A stretch of 64,000 nt of DNA, from positions 124,001 through 188,000 of the forward strand of contig NZ_JAFBFH010000004.1 of the NCBI RefSeq assembly GCF_016909185.1. The letters run 5' to 3'. The notes under the pieces were generated by a model. That model was not told the origin of the DNA. It saw nothing but the letters and a program-made list of their open reading frames with translations, and searched no databases. Below, one piece after another: positions 18,092 through 26,323 of this stretch. The stretch's first letter is position 1; the number at the start of each line of letters is the position of its first letter. Made by a program: the position numbers and the translations under genes. Source of the stretch: Siminovitchia thermophila (lineage in GTDB: Bacteria; Bacillota; Bacilli; Bacillales; Bacillaceae_C).

Positions 18092-19070
18092 CTCTTTCCC
18101 CCTTGACATCATATAAAAAGCAGCGCACAGATCGGGCGGTGCCGATTTTTTTCAAATCGGGGGAGTCTGTAAGGCAACGGTCAAATGCGTGAGGGCAACG
18201 CCCAGCAAAACGGCAGCCTTTTGGAAGGTGTTCCGGTAAAGGAACGTTACCCGGAATCGGAATCAGTTTCCCGGTGTCATCATCCATGACAGGAATCGAA
18301 TTAAGCAGACCAATTGTGTATGGATGAAGCGGTTCATGAAACAGGCTATCTACTGGAGATTCTTCAACAATTTGTCCACAATACATGATCAGCACTTTGT
18401 CTGCTACTTCGGAAACAACCCCAAAATCATGGGTAATGAGGAGAATCGCTGTTTGAAATTTTTTATTTAGCTCCTTCATCATATCTAAAATTTGCGCTTG
18501 TATCGTTACATCCAATGTTGCGGTTGGTTCGTCTGCTATCAGAAGCTTTGGGTCACAACTCATTGCCATGGCAATCATAACCCGCTGTCTCATTCCCCCT
18601 GACAGGCTGTGGGGATATTCATTTACCATTTCCCTCGCCCGCGGGAACCCGACCATTTTTAGAAGTTCAACGGCTTTGCGGGAAGCTCCTTTTTTCGATA
18701 GTTTTTTATGATACATTAAGACATCGATTATTTGCTCTCCTATTGTTAAAACAGGATTTAAAGAGGTCATCGGTTCCTGAAAAATCATTGAAATCTCGTT
18801 TCCCCTTATGTGATACATTTCCTTTTCCGGGAGGGGGAGCAAATCAACGTCATTAAATATCATTTGGCCCTCCACTATCTTGCCCGGCGGATTTGGAATG
18901 AGTTTCATAATGGATAAAGCTGTGATGCTCTTTCCTGATCCCGATTCTCCGACCAGGGCAACGGTCTCTCCCTTTTTGATGAATAAGTCGACTCCGTCAA
19001 CTGCTCGAATGCACTTTTTATCAACAAAGAAATACGTCTTTAAATTTTTTACTTCGAGCAATGCGGTCAA
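18072..19070 (-). CDS. appD: Oligopeptide ABC transporter ATP-binding protein, AppD-like
   Basis: 332 residues. Walker A GESGSGKS, Q-loop MIFQEPMTSLNP, signature LSGGMRQRVMIAMAM, Walker B LLIADEPTATLD, switch His LLITHDFGVV, and a C-terminal GCRFAGRCPHAFDRC Cys motif. Translation appears to start at TTG 19070 behind a modest GGTGGT. First gene of the operon D-F-A-B-C, the same order as the B. subtilis app operon and different from opp (A-B-C-D-F). Pairs with AppF. Confidence 0.9.
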   Translation of the reverse strand: MTALLEVKNLKTYFFVDKKCIRAVDGVDLFIKKGETVALVGESGSGKSITALSIMKLIPNPPGKIVEGQMIFNDVDLLPLPEKEMYHIRGNEISMIFQEPMTSLNPVLTIGEQIIDVLMYHKKLSKKGASRKAVELLKMVGFPRAREMVNEYPHSLSGGMRQRVMIAMAMSCDPKLLIADEPTATLDVTIQAQILDMMKELNKKFQTAILLITHDFGVVSEVADKVLIMYCGQIVEESPVDSLFHEPLHPYTIGLLNSIPVMDDDTGKLIPIPGNVPLPEHLPKGCRFAGRCPHAFDRCLTDSPDLKKIGTARSVRCFLYDVKGERDVENTG

Positions 19071-19143
19071 TCATACCACCATCCTTGTTCAGACTTATCA
19101 TGATGCTTGTTTGAGGTAATGATAAAGGGAACTCGATTGTGTC

Positions 19144-19174
19144 ATTATAGGAAAATTTTGAACAAAAATAACAA
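19144..19174 (-). promoter_or_regulatory. Possible SigmaA promoter of the app operon
   Basis: A consensus -10 TATAAT on the minus strand (19144-19149), about 75 bases upstream of appD. The best -35 is TTGTTA (19169-19174) with a long 19-base spacer, so this is only a moderate candidate. Confidence 0.35.
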
Positions 19175-19738
19175 GGAACCGCCTCAATAATTCATTTCCG
19201 AATATATCATAATTCAGTATTTTATTCATGAGTGTAAAGGGCTATTCATAGGACCAGGAAGCATCATGATTGAATAAATAAGAACAGGTTTTCCCTCTAA
19301 TTGTTTCTGTTTTCAGCATTCCGTGATCCGACTGTTCATGAACGGTGGAATTGTCTGGTTGTACAGATCAAAAGGCCTATACCTAATAGCTGACCATGCA
19401 GCTATGGTTTATAAGACCATACTAGTACAAAATGTATTCCAGCACAATCAGTTTTTGGCGAAAATTGTCAAATGATGTCGTTAAAAGTAATAGTAACCGT
19501 TTTCTTTCGTGTTTATTTGTACCACCACGTTGCCGGGAGTTATTAATGAGTTTTCCTCTCCGTACTTGCCGGATATTAGGCAACATAAAAAGTCTGTACG
19601 TCGGCTGATTCATCTGCCCTGTTTGTTTAAATAAGTATCGACATTGCTGAATGACCAAGCCGGTTTTCTATTATTTTTTGAAACTTAAGTCATGTGTTAT
19701 AATGAAAATTTTAAAAAAGTTGGCAAGGGGTAGAGGAA
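19175..19738. other. Intergenic stretch between the app operon and the GNAT gene
   Basis: No gene is supported. A 78-codon minus-strand frame at 19422-19658 is rich in Arg, Lys and Leu and has no ribosome binding site or recognisable motif. A perfect -10 (TATAAT, 19698-19703) precedes the GNAT gene with a poor -35. Confidence 0.4.
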
Positions 19739-20188
19739 ATGGAATGGAAATTGAAAACGTTCGATGAATTGACAGTGGACGAACTGTATTCAATACTGCA
19801 GGCAAGGGTAGATGTTTTTGTTGTAGAGCAGGAATGTGCTTACCGTGAACTTGATGATCATGATCGGGTCGCTTTTCATCTGTATGCTGTCGATGCTGGA
19901 AAATTGGCCGGATATGCCCGGATTTTGCCTCCGGGAAGTGCTTATCGAGAACTGTCGATAGGAAGGGTGCTCATTCGAAAAGAGTATAGAAGAAAGGGGT
20001 TGGCGAAAGAGTTAATGAAAAGGGCTCTGCGGTTTATTCAACAGCAGACAACGGTAGACTGCGTAAAAGTTCAAGCCCAGGAGTATTTATTATCCTTTTA
20101 TGGCTCATTTGGTTTTCAACCTGTTTCGGAAGTCTATATGGATGAAGGAATACCACACGTAGATATGATCTTGCAATTGGATGACTAA
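19739..20188 (+). CDS. GNAT family N-acetyltransferase (ElaA-like)
   Basis: 149 residues of the GNAT fold. ARVDVFVVEQECAYRELDDHD near the N-terminus and the acetyl-CoA-binding segment GRVLIRKEYRRKGLAKELMK (motif A, about residues 78-97), followed by VKVQAQEYLLSFYGSFGFQP and a final GIPHVDM, are the pattern of the ElaA subgroup. These cytoplasmic enzymes transfer acetyl from acetyl-CoA to an amine; the acceptor is unknown. Start ATG follows AGGGGTAGAGG. Monocistronic as far as can be seen. Confidence 0.85.
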   Translation: MEWKLKTFDELTVDELYSILQARVDVFVVEQECAYRELDDHDRVAFHLYAVDAGKLAGYARILPPGSAYRELSIGRVLIRKEYRRKGLAKELMKRALRFIQQQTTVDCVKVQAQEYLLSFYGSFGFQPVSEVYMDEGIPHVDMILQLDD

Positions 20189-20514
20189 AGCCCGTTCGAT
20201 GGTCTAAATGGTGTTTGTCGAAATATATACTCAGACGGGCAGGACGGTTTTTGGACCTCTATCGCCACCGGACCTGAAGGGCTTTGATCAAGAGGCAAAC
20301 TTGGAACAATACATGCTCCTGCGACGTACGGTATTTACTAAATAAGATTCAGGCATTTCCTGCGATGAGCCGGTCAGCATCGACTTGGTTAAATGTATCC
20401 AGTCAAGTTCCATGAACATCGCAGGAAATTGAAAACGAGCTGATTGAATCGGGGGTTTCATACGTGAGCAGGCAAATGAACGGGAAAACGGAGCCACTCA
20501 AGAAACGTGCTGGA
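20189..20514. other. Intergenic stretch with a long-range inverted repeat
   Basis: No gene recognised. ATTTCCTGCGATG (20355-20367) and CATCGCAGGAAAT (20417-20429) form a perfect 13-bp inverted repeat about 50 bases apart. It may be the scar of an element or a large stem-loop; no coding context explains it. Confidence 0.5.
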
Positions 20515-20664
20515 TCAATCGGTGCCGCGTCTTCCTGTAATCAAGTTAATAATGAAGATAATGATCGCTGCAACGAGAAGAATATGGATAAGGGCGCCGC
20601 CTACTTTGACAACAAGTCCGAGGATCCACAGAACAATTAATATCCCAATAATGGTCCAAAGCAT
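20515..20664 (-). CDS. Small membrane protein of the lmo0937 type
   Basis: A 49-codon gene: MLWTIIGILIVLWILGLVVK, then VGGALIHILLVAAIIIFIIN and a short basic tail LITGRRGTD. Two membrane helices separated by a Gly-rich turn match the lmo0937 family of small bacterial membrane proteins of unknown function. The start ATG 20664 follows AAAGGAAGTG. A SigmaB-like promoter lies 29 bases further upstream, so it is probably a general-stress gene. The opposite-strand frame at 20507-20836 is its shadow. Confidence 0.8.
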   Translation of the reverse strand: MLWTIIGILIVLWILGLVVKVGGALIHILLVAAIIIFIINLITGRRGTD

Positions 20665-20692
20665 ATTTTTCACTTCCTTTCTTTGTCATAAA

Positions 20693-20717
20693 TTACCCAA
20701 AAACAAGCAAATGAAAC
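20693..20717 (-). promoter_or_regulatory. SigmaB-type promoter of the small membrane protein gene
   Basis: On the minus strand GTTTCA (20712-20717), a 13-base spacer, and GGGTAA (20693-20698) match the Bacillus SigmaB consensus GTTTaa-N12-15-GGGwAw. It sits 28 bases before the start codon. This points to induction by general stress. Confidence 0.65.
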
Positions 20718-20991
20718 AACTATTTTCAACAGAGTGTCCCCCTCAATCTTTCGAATGCGGTTCAGGTAAAGAACAGATACAGGCGGATGGGCGGAATACT
20801 CTTCTTTTACTGTGTATTTTATGGATGGTTGATTGATTTTATAAATCGGACAAGAAATTTTTGGGAAAATCAATCGCAGGCTGTTTTAAGCGAAAGATCG
20901 GTGGAACAGGTGCTTTTAGCATTTTTCATGCTTATTTTTTTCGCATAAAAAAGAGAAAGAGATCAACAATAATCGAAGATGGAGGTGAAAA

Positions 20992-21597
20992 ATGATGCAA
21001 TTAGCAGGACATGAACTACGGGATCTCAGTGAACTCATTGCAAGCTGTTACAACACGGTCACTTGCATGGGAGCTTTTATCAACCAGGCGCAAGATCCTG
21101 ATTTGAAGTCGATGCTTCAAAGGCATTACCCGAAGCATATTGCCGACTATAACTTGAAAGTGGAGTTTGTCCAAAGCAATACCACTCCTGATATTTCCAA
21201 GTTTATGCCGGATGATTTAATGACGAAACTGGATAACTACACGACTCCGCCTGTACAGCCTGTGCCTGCCGGAGCACCAAGAACAAATGCTCAGACACAT
21301 ACAGACAGGGAGATTGCCCTTGCCTACTTATTGAACCAAAAGGCAGCGGCTAAAAATTATGCGGCAGCCGTTTTGGAGTGTGCCAACCCGCACCTGCGGA
21401 CTTTTTTGGAAAATGCTTTCTTGAACAGCAGCAGGCATTCCTATGAGGTGTGGCAGTATATGACAGAAAGGGGATATTACCCGCTTTCCCCAGCACCCCA
21501 GCCAGATATTCAAATGGTGGGGAGTATGTACGAAGTTGTTCCACAGCCGGCGACTTACATGGGAGATCAAGAGCCTCCCCAGCAGTTTTTACAGTGA
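20992..21597 (+). CDS. CotF-like spore coat protein
   Basis: 201 residues with the ferritin-like four-helix arrangement of the CotF family: HELRDLSELIASCYNTVTCM (first helix), LKSMLQRHYPKHIADYNLKV, a Pro-rich linker (residues 83-98), then TDREIALAYLLNQKAAAKNY with AVLECANPHLRTFLENAFLN and a Pro/Gln-rich tail. It is presumably deposited on the spore surface late in sporulation. A tandem ATG-ATG start lies behind GGAGGTG. It ends in a strong palindromic terminator and stands alone. Confidence 0.82.
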   Translation: MMQLAGHELRDLSELIASCYNTVTCMGAFINQAQDPDLKSMLQRHYPKHIADYNLKVEFVQSNTTPDISKFMPDDLMTKLDNYTTPPVQPVPAGAPRTNAQTHTDREIALAYLLNQKAAAKNYAAAVLECANPHLRTFLENAFLNSSRHSYEVWQYMTERGYYPLSPAPQPDIQMVGSMYEVVPQPATYMGDQEPPQQFLQ

Positions 21598-21603
21598 GAA
21601 ATG

Positions 21604-21629
21604 GAGACAGGCAAACGTTTGCCTGTCTC
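21604..21629 (+). terminator. Terminator of the CotF-like gene
   Basis: A perfect 26-base palindrome (arm GAGACAGGCAAAC at 21604-21616) seven bases past the stop codon, followed by a T-rich stretch. It shows that the frame running through it at 21601-21741 is not coding and supports the later start for the RodA gene. Confidence 0.7.
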
Positions 21630-21741
21630 AGTTTCATTTCGGAGGCGGCATCTTCAAAATTTGTTCCTTTTTAATTCGTCCCTAATTCAGTATAATGTTA
21701 AGATGGTAGAGCGTTATTTTTATGGAAGAGGAGTAATCGAG

Positions 21742-22920
21742 ATGACCTCTGAGAAAAAGCCCATCCCTAAACTGGATTACGGAATTGTTTTAACAATCAT
21801 GTTAATGATGATTGCAAGCGCAGTTGTCATTTACAGTGCCCAAACGACGGGACAATATGGTGGAACAAACTTTGTTTTACAGCAACTCGTGTGGTATGGA
21901 ATCGGAACGGCTGTTGCAGTGTTTGTCATACAGTTTGATTCCGATCAGCTAAGAAAAGTGTCCTGGTACTTGTATGGAATTGGCTTGTTGATGTTAATCA
22001 TCTTATTTCTCGCACCTGAAACCTGGTCGTTTACAAAGAAGACAAATGGTGCGCAAAGCTGGTTTTTTATTCCTAAAGCCGGGGCTATTCAACCGTCGGA
22101 GTTTATGAAAGTGTTCACGATTCTTGTCCTTGCAAAAGTGACGGCTGATCATCATGTGAAATTTATTCGAAAAACGACGAAAACGGATTTTTGGCTTCTG
22201 ACCAAGCTAGGTCTCATCGTGGTAGCTCCCGTTGTGTTTATTCTAAAACAGCCCGACCTTGGAACATCTCTTGTGTTCGTGGCCATTTTTCTTGGAATGG
22301 TGTTTGTGTCAGGCATCACCTGGAAGCTTTTGGTCCCCATTTTTTCTGCAGTCTCGTTATTGGGCGGCACGGTCCTGTATATCGCGATCAACAAACCGGA
22401 GCTGTTAAAATATTTTGGTGTGAAGCCATACCAATTTAAGCGGATCTATTCGTGGCTTGATCCATACACACATCAATCGGATGCAGGGTTCCAGCTCATG
22501 AGATCAATGCTTGCCATTGGCTCGGGACAAACGAGTGGAAAGGGATTTGGGAACCGTGAAGTATACATGCCGGAAAGCCATTCAGACTTTATTTTCAGTA
22601 CGCTCGGCGAGGAATTTGGTTTTATCGGCGGAAGCATTCTCGTTAGTTTATTCTTTTTATTGATTTATCAGATTACAAGAGTGGGACTAGATACAAAAAA
22701 CCCATTTTATTCTTATATTTGCGTCGGGGTAATCTCGATGATCACTTTTCATGTTTTTCAAAATATCGGTATGACAATCGGGCTTTTGCCGATTACGGGA
22801 ATCCCGCTTCCGTTCATCAGTTACGGAGGAAGCTCGCTCTTGTCGAATATGATGGCGATCGGACTTGTTCTATCCGTCCGATATCATTATAAAAAATATA
22901 TGTTCTCTTCAAGTGAATAG
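21742..22920 (+). CDS. rodA: SEDS family peptidoglycan glycosyltransferase, RodA type
   Basis: 392 residues with about ten membrane helices. Start ATG 21742 follows AGAGGAG; a longer frame to 21601 would run through the preceding terminator. SEDS hallmarks are GAIQPSEFMK, KQPDLGTSLVF, RIYSWLDPYTHQSDAGFQLM with GSGQTSGKGFGN (extracytoplasmic loop with the catalytic Asp region) and GIPLPFISYGGSSLLSNM near the end. SEDS proteins polymerise lipid II into glycan strands with a partner class B penicillin-binding protein. FtsW or SpoVE function is possible; RodA is favoured by length and by the YGGTNFVLQQLVWYGIG N-terminus. A -10 TATAAT lies at 21691-21696. Confidence 0.82.
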   Translation: MTSEKKPIPKLDYGIVLTIMLMMIASAVVIYSAQTTGQYGGTNFVLQQLVWYGIGTAVAVFVIQFDSDQLRKVSWYLYGIGLLMLIILFLAPETWSFTKKTNGAQSWFFIPKAGAIQPSEFMKVFTILVLAKVTADHHVKFIRKTTKTDFWLLTKLGLIVVAPVVFILKQPDLGTSLVFVAIFLGMVFVSGITWKLLVPIFSAVSLLGGTVLYIAINKPELLKYFGVKPYQFKRIYSWLDPYTHQSDAGFQLMRSMLAIGSGQTSGKGFGNREVYMPESHSDFIFSTLGEEFGFIGGSILVSLFFLLIYQITRVGLDTKNPFYSYICVGVISMITFHVFQNIGMTIGLLPITGIPLPFISYGGSSLLSNMMAIGLVLSVRYHYKKYMFSSSE

Positions 22921-22950
22921 CATGGGCAAGCTGATTCAAAAATGAATTGC

Positions 22951-23005
22951 AAGTCACTTTTGCATCGATTAAATCGACAAAGATGCATAAGTGACTTGTT
23001 TTTTT
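22951..23005 (+). terminator. Terminator of the RodA-type gene
   Basis: Long stem with arms AAGTCACTT (22951-22959) and AAGTGACTT (22989-22997), extended inside by TGCATC and GATGCA, followed by a run of T from 22999. Confidence 0.9.
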
Positions 23006-23009
23006 GTTT

Positions 23010-23755
23010 TAGCATGTGTTTGTTAGTTGGCATGAATTTTGCGAAATATAAAAAAGAACTACAGGCAAGACATGCTTGCAGGTGAAATGATCAAAGAAGG
23101 GAGATAGATGATGAGAGGCAACAGTGTCCGATAAACGATCCCGTGATGATTTAACCAGTTTCAGTCATTTAGGGCAAAATGAGTGCGTGGATGGAAATAA
23201 ATAACAGAACAACAGAACTTCTGTTTGTGTTTTTCACACCCATACATTGTTGTAGTATGACTTGCGGAATTCACGACATTGATGAAATGCGTTTTGTATG
23301 TCTACTGCGATGAGAGTATTCAGTGGTTTTCACAATAGGTCAACATACACTCTGGAAGTATCGCTGCTTTTGGCGTTTCCCTTGAAACCGCTTTTTTAAT
23401 GTCTGAGTTTAAGACGATTATGGGAGCGTGGATTGTAACCCGGCTAAACCGATTTTCGCGATTGTTTAACTGTTTTCGATATCGTTACAAAAATATGCTT
23501 CATCGCGGATGATAGCGCTTGAAATACTGTCTTATAAAAGATGCTTTTTGGGCATTTGTGTTGGCGTATTTGAGTCCGCTTTCTGTGGGTACGTTAGGAA
23601 CGTAATGTGCTGGTGTTCCTTTCCAAATTTCAGCGCCAGGGGATCGAGAGGCTTGGCACTTGCCAGGTTTAATGAAATGACTGGATTCTATGCGTTGGTC
23701 TGGCAAAAGCAACGTATTCCAGTTCCATCAAGAATATGGAAGGTGAATAAGGGGT
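23010..23755. other. Intergenic stretch of about 750 bases, no gene recognised
   Basis: All frames are short or lack ribosome binding sites. A minus-strand frame at 23500-23712 contains TPAHYVPNVPTESGLKYANT but has no start signal and no family I recognise. The nitrilase-type gene begins at 23756 behind AAGGTG. Confidence 0.4.
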
Positions 23756-24568
23756 ATGGCGAATTGGATGCTGGCAGTAGTACAAGATGATTTTAATAGT
23801 GAAAATAACTTGGGATTAATCGAATTCTATATACATGATTGTGTCGAAAAGTATCCCGAAACGAAGCTTATTTTATTTCCTGAAGCGGCAGCCTCGGGCT
23901 ATCTTTTTTCGGAAGACCATGTGAAATGGAAAGCGGAGGCCGCAGATGGAGCTTCATTCGTTTTTCTATCCAATTTGGCAAAAGTGTATAAGCTATACAT
24001 TGGCTATGGTTTTATCGAAAAGAAGGATGGCAAGATTTATAATTCAGTGAATTTGATTGGACCCGACGGCGAACTTTTGGCTACTTATCAGAAAATGCAC
24101 TTGACTCCTTTGGAAAAGCATCTGTTTACACCAGGAGGCCGCCTTGTCACTGTAAAGACCGAGCTTGGAACGATTGGTTTTGTTATTTGTTGGGACATGG
24201 CTTTCCCGGAGTTATCCCGTCTGTTGGAAAAACAGGGAGTGGATTTAATCCTTGCTCCCAGTGCATGGGAACGTCCTTATGAAGATTCATATGAGCGAAT
24301 GGCGACTGCCCGGGCAATTGACAATACTGTATTTTTGGCAACATGCAATTACACTGGTGGCAAAGGAGAAATTCAGTTTTTCGGAAGGTCCGCCATTTAT
24401 GGTCCCGATGGCGGGATGATCAGTGGGAGGCCAAAAGAGGAGAAAGGTATTGTCGTGGCTCCTATAGAAATCGGCAAAAGAAAAGAATTGAAAGAAAGCT
24501 TTTACTCTATGCGTGTGGATGAACGAACGGATTTATATACGATTCTATGGAGAGACAAAACGGACTGA
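23756..24568 (+). CDS. Carbon-nitrogen hydrolase (nitrilase superfamily amidase)
   Basis: 270 residues with the full catalytic set: Glu43 in LFPEAAASG, Lys in TYQKMHLTP and Cys in GFVICWDMAFPE (near residue 144), then APSAWERP and a late RAIDNTVFLATCNYTG segment. These cytoplasmic enzymes hydrolyse amides or carbamoyl groups through a thioester intermediate; substrate unknown. Start ATG at 23756 follows GAATAAGGGGT. It precedes, by about 390 bases on the same strand, an iron alcohol dehydrogenase and an NCS1 permease, suggesting a role in using an imported nitrogen compound. Confidence 0.87.
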   Translation: MANWMLAVVQDDFNSENNLGLIEFYIHDCVEKYPETKLILFPEAAASGYLFSEDHVKWKAEAADGASFVFLSNLAKVYKLYIGYGFIEKKDGKIYNSVNLIGPDGELLATYQKMHLTPLEKHLFTPGGRLVTVKTELGTIGFVICWDMAFPELSRLLEKQGVDLILAPSAWERPYEDSYERMATARAIDNTVFLATCNYTGGKGEIQFFGRSAIYGPDGGMISGRPKEEKGIVVAPIEIGKRKELKESFYSMRVDERTDLYTILWRDKTD

Positions 24569-24954
24569 GAATCAGTGGGGCATATTGGGATGTTTCCGGT
24601 TGATGCCAAACCGAAATCCGGCCCGAACATGCAGGGGTATTGAAATCATATAACTGTACTGATCACATACGAGCACAGGAATAGCTGTTTCCTGTTTTTC
24701 CATAAGGATGAATTGCCTGCTTCAGTGAGGAACTTTTAAAAAAGACGTGAACTTTACAATGTCGCTTTACTGATGGGAAGTAAGGCAAGTCAAATGCTGA
24801 GGCCTAGACGCTTTTTATTGATGTGAATAGGGGGAAGGATATCGCGCACTTACCTGGTGAATGCTCTATATCATTCTCGTCGGTCTTTAGAAGTTTGTGG
24901 AAAGTTTTCAGTGACCTAGGAGATATAGGAAATGAACGCTAAGGAGGCAATAAA
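24569..24954. other. 386-base gap between the amidase and alcohol dehydrogenase genes
   Basis: No open frame with a ribosome binding site and no strong hairpin was seen, so it probably carries the promoter of the adh-permease operon. No clear consensus promoter was identified. Confidence 0.35.
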
Positions 24955-26109
24955 ATGGAGTATCAATTTATTTTGCGTACAAAAGTGATTTCTGAACAAG
25001 GCGCAACGAACAAAGCAGGCAGCTTTTTGAAAGAATATGACGTCAAAAAAGTGCTTCTTGTGACGGATCAGGCGATTGTCAATGCAGGTCTGTTGGGAGG
25101 CATGCTCGAGAATTTGAGGAAGGAAGGTTTAAGCTGCGTTGTTTTTGACCGTGTGAAACCTAATCCTAAGAATACAGAAGTGGAAGCTGTAGCCAGCATT
25201 GCCAAGGAAAATTCTATTGATGGCCTGATCGCTATCGGCGGAGGAAGTGTGATGGATTTTGCCAAAGGTGTGGGCGTGTTGCTGACACATGAGGGCAGTG
25301 TAAGGGAGTGGGAGGGCGATTTTACGCTTGAAAGGGATATTGCTCCTTTAATTTGTATCCCTACGACGGTTGGGACAGGTAGTGAAGTAACATGGATTGC
25401 GGTTATAACGGATACGGACAGAAATTTTAAGATGGGAATCGTTGATCCAAAAATTGCTCCAAAAATAGCATTACTAGATCCGGATGTAATCAAAACATTG
25501 CCTTCTTCTACTGTCGCCAGTACCGGCATGGATGCATTAACACACGCGATTGAAGCATACACTTCCCGTCTTTCGTCACCAATGACAGAAACACTGGCTT
25601 GCAAGGCGATCGTGATGATCAAAGAGAATTTGACAAGTTTGGTTAACGATTCAAGCAACCTCCGGGCTTCCCGGGCCATGCTGAGTGCCAGCATGATGGC
25701 GGGAATTGCTTTTAACAACGCTAATGTCGGGAGTGTGCATTGTCTTTCCGAAGCGATAGGCGGCTATTATGATCTTCCTCACGGTGTTTTAAACAGTATT
25801 TTCTTGCCTTTTGTATTCCGGCGTAATATTTCGGCCGATCCCGCCAGACATGCAGAAATCGCTTATTTATTAGGTGCCGAGAAACGATTTGCATCTGAAG
25901 AAGAGGCGGCTCTTGAAGGGCTCAACATAATCATGAATATAAGAAAAAGCTTACAGCTTCCCAAATTCAATGAATTGAAAAAGGTTTCGCCGGAAAACTT
26001 TGAATATTTGGCGAAGGTGGCGAAGGAAACGCCTATGGATGAAAGCAATATAAAAGAAATAAGTGAAGAGGAATATTTGGACATCATTAAAGAGGCGTTT
26101 AATGAGTGA
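24955..26109 (+). CDS. Iron-containing alcohol dehydrogenase (group III)
   Basis: 384 residues. The N-terminal NAD-binding domain has IGGGSVMDFAKG (about residues 95-106), followed by PTTVGTGSEVT. The C-terminal helical domain holds the metal ligands: Asp and His in GMDALTHAIEAY, and His residues in VGSVHCLSEAIGGYYDLPHG. It reduces aldehydes or oxidises alcohols with NAD(P). The start ATG follows AAGGAGGCAATAAA. Its stop overlaps or touches the start of the tiny membrane-protein ORF, and the NCS1 permease follows, so the three form an operon. Confidence 0.9.
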   Translation: MEYQFILRTKVISEQGATNKAGSFLKEYDVKKVLLVTDQAIVNAGLLGGMLENLRKEGLSCVVFDRVKPNPKNTEVEAVASIAKENSIDGLIAIGGGSVMDFAKGVGVLLTHEGSVREWEGDFTLERDIAPLICIPTTVGTGSEVTWIAVITDTDRNFKMGIVDPKIAPKIALLDPDVIKTLPSSTVASTGMDALTHAIEAYTSRLSSPMTETLACKAIVMIKENLTSLVNDSSNLRASRAMLSASMMAGIAFNNANVGSVHCLSEAIGGYYDLPHGVLNSIFLPFVFRRNISADPARHAEIAYLLGAEKRFASEEEAALEGLNIIMNIRKSLQLPKFNELKKVSPENFEYLAKVAKETPMDESNIKEISEEEYLDIIKEAFNE

Positions 26110-26126
26110 AACAGGAGGAAATTGTG

Positions 26127-26297
26127 ATGGATGAGAAAAACCTTGAATATAGAGAAGAACTTGACCGGAGAATTTCAATACTCACGGAAAACGGAAAAAA
26201 AGATAGTGTTATTGAACAACTGCAAACCTTAGATTATATCATGATGGTGATGATTGGAATGGCTTCATTTCTAACCTTTTATTGGGGTTGGCAGTAA
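26127..26297 (+). CDS. Tiny single-helix membrane protein encoded before the NCS1 permease
   Basis: 56 residues from ATG 26127, which follows CAGGAGGAAATTGTG; the frame is open from 26106. A charged N-terminal half (EYREELDRRISILTENGKKD) leads into one membrane helix, LDYIMMVMIGMASFLTFYWG. No known family comes to mind. The strong ribosome binding site, position 24 bases before the permease and helix-only C-terminus suggest an accessory subunit or stabiliser of the permease, by analogy with small subunits of other transporters. That role is inference. Confidence 0.65.
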   Translation: MDEKNLEYREELDRRISILTENGKKDSVIEQLQTLDYIMMVMIGMASFLTFYWGWQ

Positions 26298-26323
26298 GCT
26301 TACTATAAAAAGGGGAATTAGTG

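Noticed and set aside
19422-19658. 78-codon minus-strand frame rich in Arg and Leu, considered as a transposase remnant
   Set aside because: No motif could be tied to any transposase and the frame has no ribosome binding site.
20507-20836. 109-codon plus-strand frame
   Set aside because: It is the antisense shadow of the 49-residue membrane protein at 20515-20664 and its SigmaB-like promoter; no ribosome binding site.
23500-23712. 70-codon minus-strand frame with TPAHYVPNVPTESG
   Set aside because: No start signal or recognisable family. Similar spurious frames are common in intergenic DNA.
25068-25718. 216-codon minus-strand frame inside the iron alcohol dehydrogenase gene
   Set aside because: Antisense to a clearly conserved enzyme; composition is that of a shadow frame.
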